A stretch of 64,000 nucleotides of DNA, taken from Bradyrhizobiaceae bacterium. Its GTDB lineage: Bacteria > Pseudomonadota > Alphaproteobacteria > Rhizobiales > Xanthobacteraceae. Shown one piece after another: positions 33,807 through 42,527 of the stretch. The stretch is from assembly GCA_003963145.1 (NCBI GenBank), contig RXJJ01000003.1, positions 176,146 to 240,145 of the forward strand, written 5' to 3'. Position numbers and translations under genes: made by a program. The first letter of the stretch is position 1. Every line of letters starts with the position of its first letter. The notes under the pieces were generated by a model. That model saw only the letters and a list, made by a program, of their open reading frames with translations. It made no database searches and was not told where the DNA came from.

Positions 33807-35684
33807 TCAGTTGCCGTACAGGTAATTCGGCAGCCACAGCGTCATGCCCGGCCACAGATACATCAGCACCATGCAGACAATCACGATCAGCATGTAAGGC
33901 ATCATGCCGCCGAAAATCTGGTTGAGCGTCACATGCGAGGGCGCGACGCCTTTCAGATAAAAGGCCGACATCGCAACCGGCGGCGACAGGAACGCCGCCT
34001 GCAGGTTCACGAACACCAGCGTGCCCCACAGAATGGGGTCGATGCCGAAATGCTTGAGCATGGGCAGGAAGATCGGCACGAAGATCACGATGATCTCGGT
34101 CCATTCCAGCGGCCAGCCGAGCACGAAGATGATCGCCTGCGACAGGATCATGAACTGGATCGGCGTCATGTTGAGCGACAGCACCCAGCTTTCGAGCAGC
34201 GCCTGTCCGCCGAGGATGGCGAACACGGCGGAGAACAGCGCCGAGCCGACAAACAGCCAGCACACCATCGAAGTGGTTTTGGCGGTGAGGAACACCGCCT
34301 CCTTGGTGCGCTTCCAGTCCAGCGTGCGGGCCTGAAGCGCCAGCAGGAACGCGCCCGCCGCGCCGACCGCGGCCGATTCCGTCGCCGTCGTGATGCCGAG
34401 CAGGATCACCGCCAGCACCACGACCGTCAGAATGCCGAGCGGCATCACCGACGAGGTGAGCAGACGCAGGACCTCGAACTGTTCCGCCCGCATGGTCCAG
34501 TAGTAATAGAGCAGCCAGATTGCGAGGACGGCGGTGGTGATCCAGAAATACGTGAAGAACTCTTTCGGCGGCCCCTCATCCGCCGGGGCGGACGTTCTCA
34601 TGTCGCGCAGTTCCGCGCTGCCCATTTGCTGCAGCTCTTCGGGCTCGTTGGACTGCTGCCTCGTGGACGCGCCGCTGCCGAGCTCCTGAAGCTCTTCGGT
34701 CGGTGCCGCGGCGGGGACAGACGAACCCGTCTTTTGCGAGGCCGCCGGCTGCGTGATCGAAGCCTTCGGCGCCGGAAGCGCATCGGCCTGTTGATGGATC
34801 ACCACATACCACCATGCGCCCCACAGTGTTGCCACCGTCAGCGTCAGCGGCACCAGCGCATAACCGAAATTCTTCAAAAGCATCGCGTAGGTGACGCGGA
34901 CGCCATCGGCGGTGATGCCGAGCGCCTTGCCGGGCGAGAACAGCGCGCCGACCAGTGCGCCCATCATGCGCGGCGAATAGGCCTTGCCAAGCTCGGCGAT
35001 CCACGGGCGCACCGGCACCTGCAGGTCTTTTTCCGGCAGCTTCGGCGCGATCTTGGGATCGATCAATGCCCACCCCACGATGTAGATGAGGTAAAGCAGC
35101 GCAAGGAAGAAGCCCGGCAGCATCGCGGCGGCGTAGAGCTTGACAACTGACTGCCCGGCCACCGCCGCGTAGACGATGATCATGACCGAGGGCGGAATCA
35201 GGATGCCGAGCGTGCCGCCGGCGGTGATCACGCCCGACGCGAGCTTGACGTCATATCCCGCCTTCAGCATCGGGTTGAATGCGATCACGCCCATCAGCAC
35301 AACGACCGCGCCGACCAGACCCGAGGCGATGCCCCAGAAGGTGCAGACGAACAGCGTCGCCACCGCGAGAGAGGCGGGCACGCGGCGGAACGCAAGCTGG
35401 ATCGAATAGAACATCTTATCGACCAGCGCCCCGCGTTCCATCACATATCCCATAAGCACGAACAGCGGGATTGAGATCAGAACGTCGTTGGTCATCGCGC
35501 CATAGGTGCGTTGAACCATCAGGTCGAAGATATGGTTGTCGGCCCATCCCTCGCCGCCCCGGTGATAGGCGAAGAAGCCGAAAAACATGCCAAGACCCAT
35601 CAGCGTGAAGGCCGTGGGGAAGCCCATCATGATCACGACCACGATGAGCACGAGCATCGTCAGACCGAGTGCGGGATCGCTCAT
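33807..35684 (-). CDS. dctM: TRAP transporter large permease DctM, enlarged
   Basis: The 12-helix channel subunit of a TRAP carboxylate importer, 625 residues against about 430 normally. Conserved segments are GIASGLVGAVVVLMGVIAFNPML, GVITAGGTLGILIPPSVMIIVYA and GITTATESAAVGAAGAFLLAL. The extra length is an insert at about 235-405 with two added helices (272-296, 376-396) around a Gln/Ser/Glu-rich low-complexity stretch in which EELQELGSG and EELQQMGSA look like a duplication. The ATG overlaps the DctQ stop by four bases, showing coupled translation. A longer upstream frame is overlap with dctQ, not coding. Confidence 0.9.
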   Translation of the reverse strand: MSDPALGLTMLVLIVVVIMMGFPTAFTLMGLGMFFGFFAYHRGGEGWADNHIFDLMVQRTYGAMTNDVLISIPLFVLMGYVMERGALVDKMFYSIQLAFRRVPASLAVATLFVCTFWGIASGLVGAVVVLMGVIAFNPMLKAGYDVKLASGVITAGGTLGILIPPSVMIIVYAAVAGQSVVKLYAAAMLPGFFLALLYLIYIVGWALIDPKIAPKLPEKDLQVPVRPWIAELGKAYSPRMMGALVGALFSPGKALGITADGVRVTYAMLLKNFGYALVPLTLTVATLWGAWWYVVIHQQADALPAPKASITQPAASQKTGSSVPAAAPTEELQELGSGASTRQQSNEPEELQQMGSAELRDMRTSAPADEGPPKEFFTYFWITTAVLAIWLLYYYWTMRAEQFEVLRLLTSSVMPLGILTVVVLAVILLGITTATESAAVGAAGAFLLALQARTLDWKRTKEAVFLTAKTTSMVCWLFVGSALFSAVFAILGGQALLESWVLSLNMTPIQFMILSQAIIFVLGWPLEWTEIIVIFVPIFLPMLKHFGIDPILWGTLVFVNLQAAFLSPPVAMSAFYLKGVAPSHVTLNQIFGGMMPYMLIVIVCMVLMYLWPGMTLWLPNYLYGN

Positions 35685-36349
35685 TTCAACAAATCTCCGC
35701 CCATGCCGCGCTGACGTGCGGCTTCCTCGATGTCCTGCGCGTGTTCGATCGCGATCTTGCGCGACTCTTCGTCGACATACTCGCTGTTCGCGAGCTGCTC
35801 CTCGACCACGTCGATTTCCGACACGTCTTTCAGGCGGCTCGGCCATTCGCCGGTTTTCAGACACATGATCGCGCGAATGATTTCAGCGGCGCCCTGCAGC
35901 AAGAGCAGCGCGCCCGCGATCGGAATGATCGTCTTGAAATGATAGACCGGCGGTCCGTCGGCAGTGGTGTTGGAATGCTCGTTGATCCGCCATGAGTCGG
36001 AGGCGAAATCCCAGCCGGCATAGATCAGCGCGCAGATGCCGGGCAGGAAGAACACGATGTAAAGGATCAGATCAAGCAGCGCCTGGGTGCGCGGCTTCAT
36101 CGAGCTGTAGAGAAAATCGCCGCGTACATGCCCGTTCTGCGCCAGCGTGTAGGCGCCGCACATCATGAACAGCGTGCCGTAGAACATGTTCGAGGCGTCG
36201 AAGATCCACGCCGTCGGCATGTTCATGATGTAGCGCTTGAAAACCTCGACGCAGACCAGCGTCATCAGTCCGATGATGAGCCAGGAAGCCGCCTTGCCGG
36301 TGAAAGTGCTGATGCCATCAATGGCATGAAGGACGCGTTGAATTGTCAT
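35681..36349 (-). CDS. dctQ: TRAP transporter small permease DctQ
   Basis: A 222-residue inner-membrane subunit with four helices and the family signature FKRYIMNMPTAWIFDASNMFYGTLFMMCGAYTLAQNGHVRGDFLYSS. It partners DctM for Na+-driven carboxylate uptake. The C-terminal 45 residues are a hydrophilic acidic tail (DVSEIDVVEEQLANSEYVDEES), longer than usual. It lies about 100 bp downstream of the binding-protein gene and overlaps dctM. Confidence 0.9.
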   Translation of the reverse strand: MTIQRVLHAIDGISTFTGKAASWLIIGLMTLVCVEVFKRYIMNMPTAWIFDASNMFYGTLFMMCGAYTLAQNGHVRGDFLYSSMKPRTQALLDLILYIVFFLPGICALIYAGWDFASDSWRINEHSNTTADGPPVYHFKTIIPIAGALLLLQGAAEIIRAIMCLKTGEWPSRLKDVSEIDVVEEQLANSEYVDEESRKIAIEHAQDIEEAARQRGMGGDLLK

Positions 36350-36453
36350 GCAAACTCGAGCCGTACGATGCGAGGAAATACCGTGAGCGGAATGCGCGAC
36401 CGCATCACCCGGGGATCACCCCGGATGATGCGCGCGTGCAGTGAAAAACCGGA

Positions 36454-37602
36454 TCAGGTCTTCTTCGCGTTGGGCCCGAAATAATGGTTGTAGGCCATGC
36501 GGCGATTCACCACGGTGTCCTGCTCCCATTGCGTCGCGCGCTTGGCGAAGGCGCGCTGCGAGTCCACGATCTCCTTGAACAGCGGATTTTCCGCCGACTT
36601 CTTGGCGACCACCTCGTCATACACTTCGAGCTGCTTTTGCAGCACGGAGTCGGGCGTCTTGTAGAACTTGACGTTGTCCTTGGACTGCATGCCCTCATAA
36701 TCCTGCGAATAACGGTCGATCGCCTTCCAGGACATTTCGGCGCTGGCCGCTTCGGTCGCGCCGGCGATGATGGCGCGCAGCTTGTCCGGCAGTGCTTCGT
36801 ACTTGGTCTTGTTGAACAGCACTTCGAACTGTTCGGCGTTCTGGTGATAGCTCTGCAGCATGCAGACCTTCGAGACATCGGGGAAGCCGAGCAACCGGTC
36901 CGACGAGGCGTTGTTGAATTCGGCCGCGTCGAGCAGCCCGCGATCCATCGCCGAGACGATTTCACCGCCCGGCAGCGCGTTCACCGCAGCGCCAAGGCCC
37001 GTGAACACGTCGATCGAAATGCCGACGGTGCGGAATTTGGTGCCTTGCAGATCGTCGGCCTTGGTCACCGGCTTCTTGAACCAGCCAAGCGGCTGGGTCG
37101 GCATCGGGCCGTACGGGAAGGAGACGACATTGGCGCCGATCGAGTTGTAGAGCTTCGCGAGCAGCTCCTTGCCGCCGCCATACTTGTGCCAGGCGAGCAG
37201 CATGTTGGCGTCCATCGCATAGGCCGGACCGGAGCCCCACAGCGCGAGCGCAGTCTGCTTGCCGTAGTGATAGACCATCACGCCATGACCGCCATCGAGC
37301 GTGCCCTTCGACACCGCGTCGAGCAGGCCGAACGCCGGCACCACGGCGCCCGCCGGCAGCACCTCGATCTTGAGTTCGCCGCCGGTCATGTCGTTGACCT
37401 TCTTGGCGTAGTCGAGCGCGTATTCGTGGAAGATGTCTTTCGAGGGCCAGGTGCTTTGCCAGCGCATGTTGATGACGCTGGCGTTCTGCGCGATGGCGGG
37501 CGCGGCGACCGCGGCAGTGGCGGCGCCGGCCGCCGCGGTTTTCAGAAAGCGGCGGCGAGTCGTGGATGTGTTAGACGCAGAGTCCTTCTTCCGTGTCGTC
37601 AT
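36454..37602 (-). CDS. dctP: TRAP transporter substrate-binding protein DctP
   Basis: A 382-residue periplasmic protein exported by Tat (RRRFLKTAAAGAATAAVAAPAIAQ at the N-terminus). The fold motifs include INMRWQSTWPSKDIFHEYALDYAKKV and, later, LQGTKFRTVGISIDVFTGLGA, in which the arginine pairs with the ligand carboxylate. YGPMPTQPLGWF and the Tat signal resemble the subgroup for keto- or aromatic acids such as alpha-ketoacids. A strong site GGGAGG precedes the ATG. It is the first gene of the TRAP operon. Confidence 0.92.
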   Translation of the reverse strand: MTTRKKDSASNTSTTRRRFLKTAAAGAATAAVAAPAIAQNASVINMRWQSTWPSKDIFHEYALDYAKKVNDMTGGELKIEVLPAGAVVPAFGLLDAVSKGTLDGGHGVMVYHYGKQTALALWGSGPAYAMDANMLLAWHKYGGGKELLAKLYNSIGANVVSFPYGPMPTQPLGWFKKPVTKADDLQGTKFRTVGISIDVFTGLGAAVNALPGGEIVSAMDRGLLDAAEFNNASSDRLLGFPDVSKVCMLQSYHQNAEQFEVLFNKTKYEALPDKLRAIIAGATEAASAEMSWKAIDRYSQDYEGMQSKDNVKFYKTPDSVLQKQLEVYDEVVAKKSAENPLFKEIVDSQRAFAKRATQWEQDTVVNRRMAYNHYFGPNAKKT

Positions 37603-37694
37603 GTTGTCCTCCCGGGATGAGCCGTTCTTTTTTGAATCGGCGTTTTTGCTTGGCTTGCATGCAAATGCCTGCCGGGAGGTTTGGCAACAAAGTT

Positions 37695-37728
37695 CCGGGT
37701 GCTGCGACGCTTCGACGCAACACCCGGG
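37695..37728 (-). terminator. Hairpin downstream of the Gly/Ser/Thr-rich protein gene
   Basis: CCGGGTGCTGCG and CGCAACACCCGG pair over 12 bp with one mismatch. On the minus strand a weak U-rich stretch AACTTTGTT follows, so termination is plausible. Confidence 0.45.
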
Positions 37729-37754
37729 TCAACCTTGATTAGACTTTCGTTCGG

Positions 37755-38105
37755 TTAGCGTGCACCGCCCACGGCGCCGGGATAGCCGGGCGAGGTCGCG
37801 CTATCGCCCGGCAAACCGCTCGGCGATGCGCCGGTGCCGATCGAGCCGGGCGTCGAGGTGTTCGGCACGCCCGGCTGATTGACGCTGCCCGTGTTCAGTC
37901 CTGTGCCAGCCGAACTGCCGGTCGTCATGCCGGGTGAAGTCGTCGTTGCGCCGGGGCTGGTCGTTACCGGGCTTTGCATCGCGCCGCCGGAAGGCCTTGT
38001 CGCGGGACCGGTCCCAACAGCGCCGCTGGCCTGCGCCAGAACGGCCGTGCTTGCGCCGGCCAGCATTGCACCTGCGAGAAGAAGTGTGAGCGGTGATTTC
38101 GTCAT
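37755..38105 (-). CDS. Secreted low-complexity Gly/Ser/Thr/Pro-rich protein
   Basis: A 116-residue product with a signal peptide (MTKSPLTLLLAGAMLAGASTAVLAQ) and a mature part made almost only of G, S, T, P and A, with recurring TTSPG and TGS turns. It is probably disordered and periplasmic or extracellular. No function is recognised. The chosen ATG follows GAGGAAAG. The neighbouring small Gly-zipper gene lies 36 bp upstream on the same strand, so both may answer to its stress promoter. Confidence 0.65.
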   Translation of the reverse strand: MTKSPLTLLLAGAMLAGASTAVLAQASGAVGTGPATRPSGGAMQSPVTTSPGATTTSPGMTTGSSAGTGLNTGSVNQPGVPNTSTPGSIGTGASPSGLPGDSATSPGYPGAVGGAR

Positions 38106-38141
38106 GCGACTTTCCTCAGTTGTATGCATTGGTTTGGTGCT

Positions 38142-38378
38142 TCAGTTTTTCGAGCTGGCTTTGCCGGACTCGGCGGCGTTCTGCTGCGCCTTGTCTTTCT
38201 TGTTCGCCTCGTGATGGCCGATGGCGCATCCGGCGGCCGCGCCAAGCGCACCATGTCCCGCAATATGTCCGGCGATGCCGCCGACGATCGCTCCCTTGAT
38301 ACAGCCCTTCGCATTGGCAGCGGTTGTCGCCGTGGCAAACACAAGCCCGATGGCGAGGGCTGCTGCGGATCGTTTCAT
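38142..38378 (-). CDS. Glycine-zipper small envelope protein, stress-controlled
   Basis: A 78-residue protein with signal peptide MKRSAAALAIGLVFATATTAANA and a Gly-zipper helix GCIKGAIVGGIAGHIAGHGALGAAAGCAIGHH, followed by a charged tail KKDKAQQNAAES. Such proteins insert in or across membranes; no enzymatic role is implied. The ATG follows GGAGG. An EcfG promoter stands 35 bp upstream of the start codon. Confidence 0.75.
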   Translation of the reverse strand: MKRSAAALAIGLVFATATTAANAKGCIKGAIVGGIAGHIAGHGALGAAAGCAIGHHEANKKDKAQQNAAESGKASSKN

Positions 38379-38412
38379 CTTGTCCTCCAGCGGATGATTC
38401 ATCGTGACTATC

Positions 38413-38438
38413 AACGTCTTGCAGATCGCTTGAGTTCC
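38413..38438 (-). promoter_or_regulatory. EcfG (general stress) promoter
   Basis: On the minus strand GGAAC (38434-38438) and CGTT (38413-38416) are separated by 17 bp, fitting the EcfG consensus. It faces the glycine-zipper gene, and through it perhaps the Gly/Ser/Thr-rich gene. Confidence 0.72.
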
Positions 38439-38549
38439 TGATCGGCCGATCACGCCCTTGCGAGGATCGTGGTTTGCCCCTTGGCAGGGCACTTCGCGCG
38501 CGTAGAGTGCGCCGCGCATTTTTCAGATGCGCGTTTCCGGGGAGAGATC

Positions 38550-38966
38550 ATGTCCGTCAAGGTGAGTGCGCTCGATCATCTGGTCGTGAATGTCAGCGAC
38601 GTCGAGAAGTCCGCGCAGTGGTACCAACGCGTGCTTGGCATGGAGCGGCGCGACTTCGATCCGGGCCACGGCAAGCCGGTCCGCGTCTCGATGCAGTTCG
38701 GACGACAGAAGATCAATCTGCGTCCCATGGGCACCGACAAGGTCGAGTGGTTCACCGCCGATCATGAGGCGGCCGGAAGCGACGACCTTTGCTTTCTTAC
38801 CGATGCCACACCCGATCAGGTCGTCACTCACCTGAAGTCATGCGGCGTGGCCATCGAGGAAGGGCCGATCAGGAAACAGGGCGCGCTGGGGCCGATCAAT
38901 TCGGTCTATTGCCGGGATCCGGACGGCAGCCTGATTGAAATTTCCTCCTATGTCTCTGGGACTTAA
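38550..38966 (+). CDS. VOC-family (glyoxalase/dioxygenase fold) protein
   Basis: A 138-residue vicinal-oxygen-chelate protein. LDHLVVNVSDVEKSAQWYQRVLGM is the N-terminal beta-alpha-beta module with the first metal histidine (H10). VYCRDPDGSLIEISSY near the C-terminus carries the conserved glutamate. It could be a lyase, a fosfomycin-type transferase or a dioxygenase; the family is too broad to choose. GGGGAG precedes the ATG. It is a lone gene. Confidence 0.88.
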   Translation: MSVKVSALDHLVVNVSDVEKSAQWYQRVLGMERRDFDPGHGKPVRVSMQFGRQKINLRPMGTDKVEWFTADHEAAGSDDLCFLTDATPDQVVTHLKSCGVAIEEGPIRKQGALGPINSVYCRDPDGSLIEISSYVSGT

Positions 38967-39201
38967 GGAAGAATTGCCCGGAACAAAAGCGCCTTGAACC
39001 CGCTTATCAAAAGGATCGACTGATGCATGGGAGCCGCAATGAAAGGATTTGAGCGGGCCGCCTCTGGCAAAGCCTGCTCGCGAGCCCAGATTTGCAGCTC
39101 CGTCGCAGAAGTATCGTATCCAGTTCCCGCCTTTCGTCGTATCCTGATCCGGGTCCAATTAGGCCGACGAGACCATTCGCCCTCACCGCAGGAAATTGCA
39201 A

Positions 39202-39732
39202 ATGACATCCGTTCGTTCAAACACTTTACAGAAAGCCATGTTGCCGAAAGCGGGGTCGACCGCAGTCATGGCCCTCGCCGTGCTTGGCGCTGCTTTTGGC
39301 ATGCAGGTCCCGGCTGCACATGCCGCTGGCGCGTTTGACGGCTATGCCGGAAGCTGGTCAGGCGGCGGTACGATCCAGATCGCCGATGCCGGCACCGAGC
39401 GCATCCGCTGCCGCGGCACATATTCCACAGACGGCAGCGGCAACAATCTGCGACAGTCGCTGCGCTGCGCCAGCGACAGCTACCGCTTCGACCTGACCAC
39501 CGACATCCGCTCGAACGGCAGCTCTGTCAGTGGCTTCTGGAGCGAGTCCAGCCGCGGCATCAACGGCACCGTGGATGGCCGCGTCAGCTCAGGCAATGTC
39601 GTCGCCCGCGTCGAGACCAACGGTTATGTCGCCTCGTTCAACATCACGACGCGCAACGGCAAGCAGTCCGTCGCCATCGCGTCGCCGGGGCCGATCCGCG
39701 CGGTCAACATTTCGCTGACACGCGGAAACTGA
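39202..39732 (+). CDS. Secreted protein of unknown function, Bradyrhizobium-type
   Basis: A 176-residue exported protein (signal peptide to about AAHAAG, residue 42). The mature part is beta-rich with the pattern FDGYAGSWSGGGTIQIADAG and ERIRCRGTYSTDGSG, cysteines near residues 70 and 89 able to pair, and a basic end (VNISLTRGN). I recall similar conserved hypothetical proteins in Bradyrhizobiaceae with no role assigned. The ATG has AGGAAA upstream; the in-frame TTG six bases earlier is less likely. A terminator follows. Confidence 0.7.
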   Translation: MTSVRSNTLQKAMLPKAGSTAVMALAVLGAAFGMQVPAAHAAGAFDGYAGSWSGGGTIQIADAGTERIRCRGTYSTDGSGNNLRQSLRCASDSYRFDLTTDIRSNGSSVSGFWSESSRGINGTVDGRVSSGNVVARVETNGYVASFNITTRNGKQSVAIASPGPIRAVNISLTRGN

Positions 39733-39744
39733 TCGCCGATAATC

Positions 39745-39778
39745 AAAATCCCCGGCTGCGTGGCGGCCGGGGATTTTT
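39745..39778 (+). terminator. Rho-independent terminator
   Basis: AATCCCCGGC and GCCGGGGATT form a stem, followed by TTT. It ends the secreted-protein transcript and lies near the end of the convergent MMPL gene. Confidence 0.75.
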
Positions 39779-39832
39779 CATGACTTCGAGATTGGTGCCG
39801 GCGTGCCTGGAGCCGGTCGCGGTCGATCCAAG

Positions 39833-42202
39833 TCACTCGGCCGGTTTGGGACGCATCTCGCCGCGCAGCCGTTTCGACAGGCTGATGAGAAACATCGCCG
39901 TCGGCCGCAGGATGAACAGATCGGCCACCAGCGCCGAGATCATCGCGAACGCGCTGAGCCATCCGAACAACCGCAGCGACGGCAGATCGGAAAACACCGT
40001 CACCACAAGGCCGCAGGCCAGGACCACGGTGGTCAGGATCAGCGCCGGGCCGACCAGTACCGTGGCGCGCTCCACCGCCTGCCCCTCGTCGAGATCTGGC
40101 CTCTCTTCCAGCCGCAGGCGGTTGAGGAAATGGATGGTCGCCGACAGGCCGAGCCCGAAGGAAACGGTGAGCGCGACGACGCTGGCGAATTGCAGTCCCT
40201 CGCCGAGCAAATAGAGCACCGTACCCGACAGAACGACCGGGAAAATGCCCGGGAGGATGCTCGCCAGCATCACCACGACCGAGCGGAACGCCAGACCGAT
40301 GAACGCCGCCACCAGAATGAATTCGATGGTGAGGCCGTGGTTGAGCTTCTCGATCATGCTGGCGCTGTTGCGCGCGGCGATCGCCGACAGTCCGGTGACC
40401 GCGATTTCATAACCCGGATGCGCGGCACGCACCGGGTTCATCGCGGCATCGAGCTTTTCGACCACGGGCAGAATCTGGCTGGAATCGAGATCCGGCACGC
40501 GGCCGGACACCACCACCGCGGTCTGATCGGCTGAAATGAAGCGGCGCACCAGATAATCGGGGAGCATGTCGACATACTGCTTGAGCGTCTCGACATCGGA
40601 GCGGCCGACCTTTTCGGCGATCCAGCGGCGCAGCGTTTCCAGCGACCAGACGTTGCCGACCCCGGCCTGCTTTTCGATGATGGTGTGAACCGCCGCGATG
40701 GTGTCGAGGGTCTCGCTGTCATAGAGCGATTTGCCCTTGGGGAATTCGATCAGCACGTCGATCGGATTGGCGCCCGTCAGCTTCGCGTCGAGTCGCCCGC
40801 TCGCCGCCACCGCCTGCTGCTTGTCGGGCACCTGATCGGCGAGGCGATAGCGCGGCTGCAGATGCGCATAGACGATGCCGAGGCCGACGACGACGATAAG
40901 CGCGATCAGGCTGAACAAAGCCGGACGGCCGACCATGCGAACCGCGATCCAGCGGCAGAAGGCGCGCAGCGCCTCGACGCCCCTGTCCGCGCCCTTGATC
41001 TTGGTGACGAAGACATGCTCGCGGCGCACCAGAAGCACGCCGAACACCGGCACCAGCGATAGCACCGCGAGCAGCGCGATCACGGTCGCGAGCAATCCGG
41101 CCTCGCCGAAGGAGCGGATCAGATCGGAATCGGAGAATTGCAGCGCGATGAACGACAGCGCGGCGGTGCCGTGGGTGAGCACGCAGGCGGGACCGACGAC
41201 AAGCACCGCGTTACGAAAGGCCGTGTATTTGTCCTCGCCGGCGATCAGGCGATCGCGCGCCGCGAAAGTCAGCTGCATCGAATCGGCAAAACTGATGACC
41301 ATGATGAGCGGCGTCATCACGTTCAGGAACATGTTGAGACTGAAGTTCAGCCATCCCAGCGTGCCGATCGCCAGCAGGATCGCGAGCAGCGGCGGACCGG
41401 CGGCGATGAACATGAACGAGATACGGCGGAAGAAGACAATGGCGATGATACAGCCGGCGAGAATGCCGGCGATGTTGTAGGTCAGCCCGTCGCGCTCCAC
41501 CGCGTTGCGGATTTCGAGCTGCATCACCGGCACGCCCGACAAAGAGCTGTGCAGGCCCGTGCCCTCAAGATCCTCGGCCATCGCCTTGCGGACTTCGCCG
41601 ATGGTGGTGTTCAGCCCCTTGTTGCCGACGATCGCAGGATCGAGCGCCAGCACGATCAGAGCCAGCGTGCCGTCGTCGGACAGCAGCTTGCCGCGGATGA
41701 TCTCGTTGGTCATGACGCGCTGATGGATGAAATCGTCATAGGCCTTGCCTTCGGGCAGCGGCTCGGGAAACAGCGGCGCGGGCAGCTTGCCGGCTTCGGG
41801 CGGCTGGCGCGCGGAAAACAGCGAAATGATGCCGCGCGTGCCGTCGATCAATTGCAGATCGGTGGTGAGGTCGCGCAGCTTTTCCAGCGAGGAACGTTCG
41901 AGCAGCGACTTCCCCTCGATCACGACAAGCACGTCGAACTCGGTGGCGGGAAATCGCTTGGTGACCTCCTCATACTGCTTGTATTCAGGCGTGTTGGAGC
42001 GAAAGAGCTGGCTCAGCGAATCGTCGATCTTGATGCGCTGAATGCCGAACACGGCGATGACGCACAGCGCCAGAAGGATCGCGGCGGCGGTTTTTGGCGC
42101 GCGCAACGGGATCAGCCCGATCCGCTCCAGCCCGAAGGCGATGCTGAAGCGGCCCCGCTCGTTTACCACGGCATCGGCATCATGCGGGTCGGGAATTGTC
42201 AT
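39833..42202 (-). CDS. MMPL/RND-superfamily transporter
   Basis: A 789-residue inner-membrane exporter with the RND pattern: one helix, large periplasmic loop, five helices, repeated. IDDSLSQLFRSNTPEYKQYEEVTKRFPATEFDV begins the first loop; MTPLIMVISFADSMQLTFAARDRL and VSFGLGLSATIHFLNRLRLEERPD are the paired motifs of helix 4/10 regions, with a sterol-sensing-like feel. Related proteins move hopanoids or lipids. Single-protein architecture without an adaptor gene nearby points to lipid traffic rather than drug efflux. It is divergent from the DUF6496 gene. Confidence 0.88.
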   Translation of the reverse strand: MTIPDPHDADAVVNERGRFSIAFGLERIGLIPLRAPKTAAAILLALCVIAVFGIQRIKIDDSLSQLFRSNTPEYKQYEEVTKRFPATEFDVLVVIEGKSLLERSSLEKLRDLTTDLQLIDGTRGIISLFSARQPPEAGKLPAPLFPEPLPEGKAYDDFIHQRVMTNEIIRGKLLSDDGTLALIVLALDPAIVGNKGLNTTIGEVRKAMAEDLEGTGLHSSLSGVPVMQLEIRNAVERDGLTYNIAGILAGCIIAIVFFRRISFMFIAAGPPLLAILLAIGTLGWLNFSLNMFLNVMTPLIMVISFADSMQLTFAARDRLIAGEDKYTAFRNAVLVVGPACVLTHGTAALSFIALQFSDSDLIRSFGEAGLLATVIALLAVLSLVPVFGVLLVRREHVFVTKIKGADRGVEALRAFCRWIAVRMVGRPALFSLIALIVVVGLGIVYAHLQPRYRLADQVPDKQQAVAASGRLDAKLTGANPIDVLIEFPKGKSLYDSETLDTIAAVHTIIEKQAGVGNVWSLETLRRWIAEKVGRSDVETLKQYVDMLPDYLVRRFISADQTAVVVSGRVPDLDSSQILPVVEKLDAAMNPVRAAHPGYEIAVTGLSAIAARNSASMIEKLNHGLTIEFILVAAFIGLAFRSVVVMLASILPGIFPVVLSGTVLYLLGEGLQFASVVALTVSFGLGLSATIHFLNRLRLEERPDLDEGQAVERATVLVGPALILTTVVLACGLVVTVFSDLPSLRLFGWLSAFAMISALVADLFILRPTAMFLISLSKRLRGEMRPKPAE

Positions 42203-42527
42203 TTCGGGTCCGAAGGCATGAGGGACGGGATGGCGGGGCGAACGGCCGGAGAGTGCGTGACGGGGTGCGGCACAACGCGCCGCTGGACGGCCGGGAGACG
42301 GGAAAATATCGAATCAGGAAAGGGACAAAACAAGGCTATCGCATGTTCATCCCGATCTGGGACAGCATCGCCTGCTGCGAAAACGTGCATATTTTCCGTG
42401 CTTTTATGGTGGATTTGTCGAACCCGGACGGCGGCCTTGTTCATACCAGAGCAGCCGATGCGCCGCCAGCGCGCGGAACCGTTTTTGGAGGCCGGAATTT
42501 AGTTCAGGTCATTGAGGAGCAACCGGC
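42203..42527. other. 325-bp divergent intergenic region
   Basis: Between the MMPL gene and the DUF6496 gene. I see no convincing small gene. GGAAC occurs at 42476-42480 close to the DUF6496 start, but no CGTT stands at 16-17 bp, so it does not qualify as an EcfG promoter. GAGGAG just before 42528 is the DUF6496 ribosome site. Confidence 0.5.

Noticed and set aside
33807-35864. Longer DctM beginning inside dctQ
   Set aside because: The extra 60 residues are Arg-rich overlap with dctQ; the ATG at 35684 overlaps the dctQ stop by four bases as expected for this operon.
38963-39220. Minus-strand frame of 85 codons between the VOC and secreted-protein genes
   Set aside because: No ribosome site, no signal or domain, and it overlaps the start region of the next gene.
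42476-42510. EcfG promoter before the DUF6496 gene
   Set aside because: GGAAC is present, but no CGTT occurs at 16-17 bp spacing.
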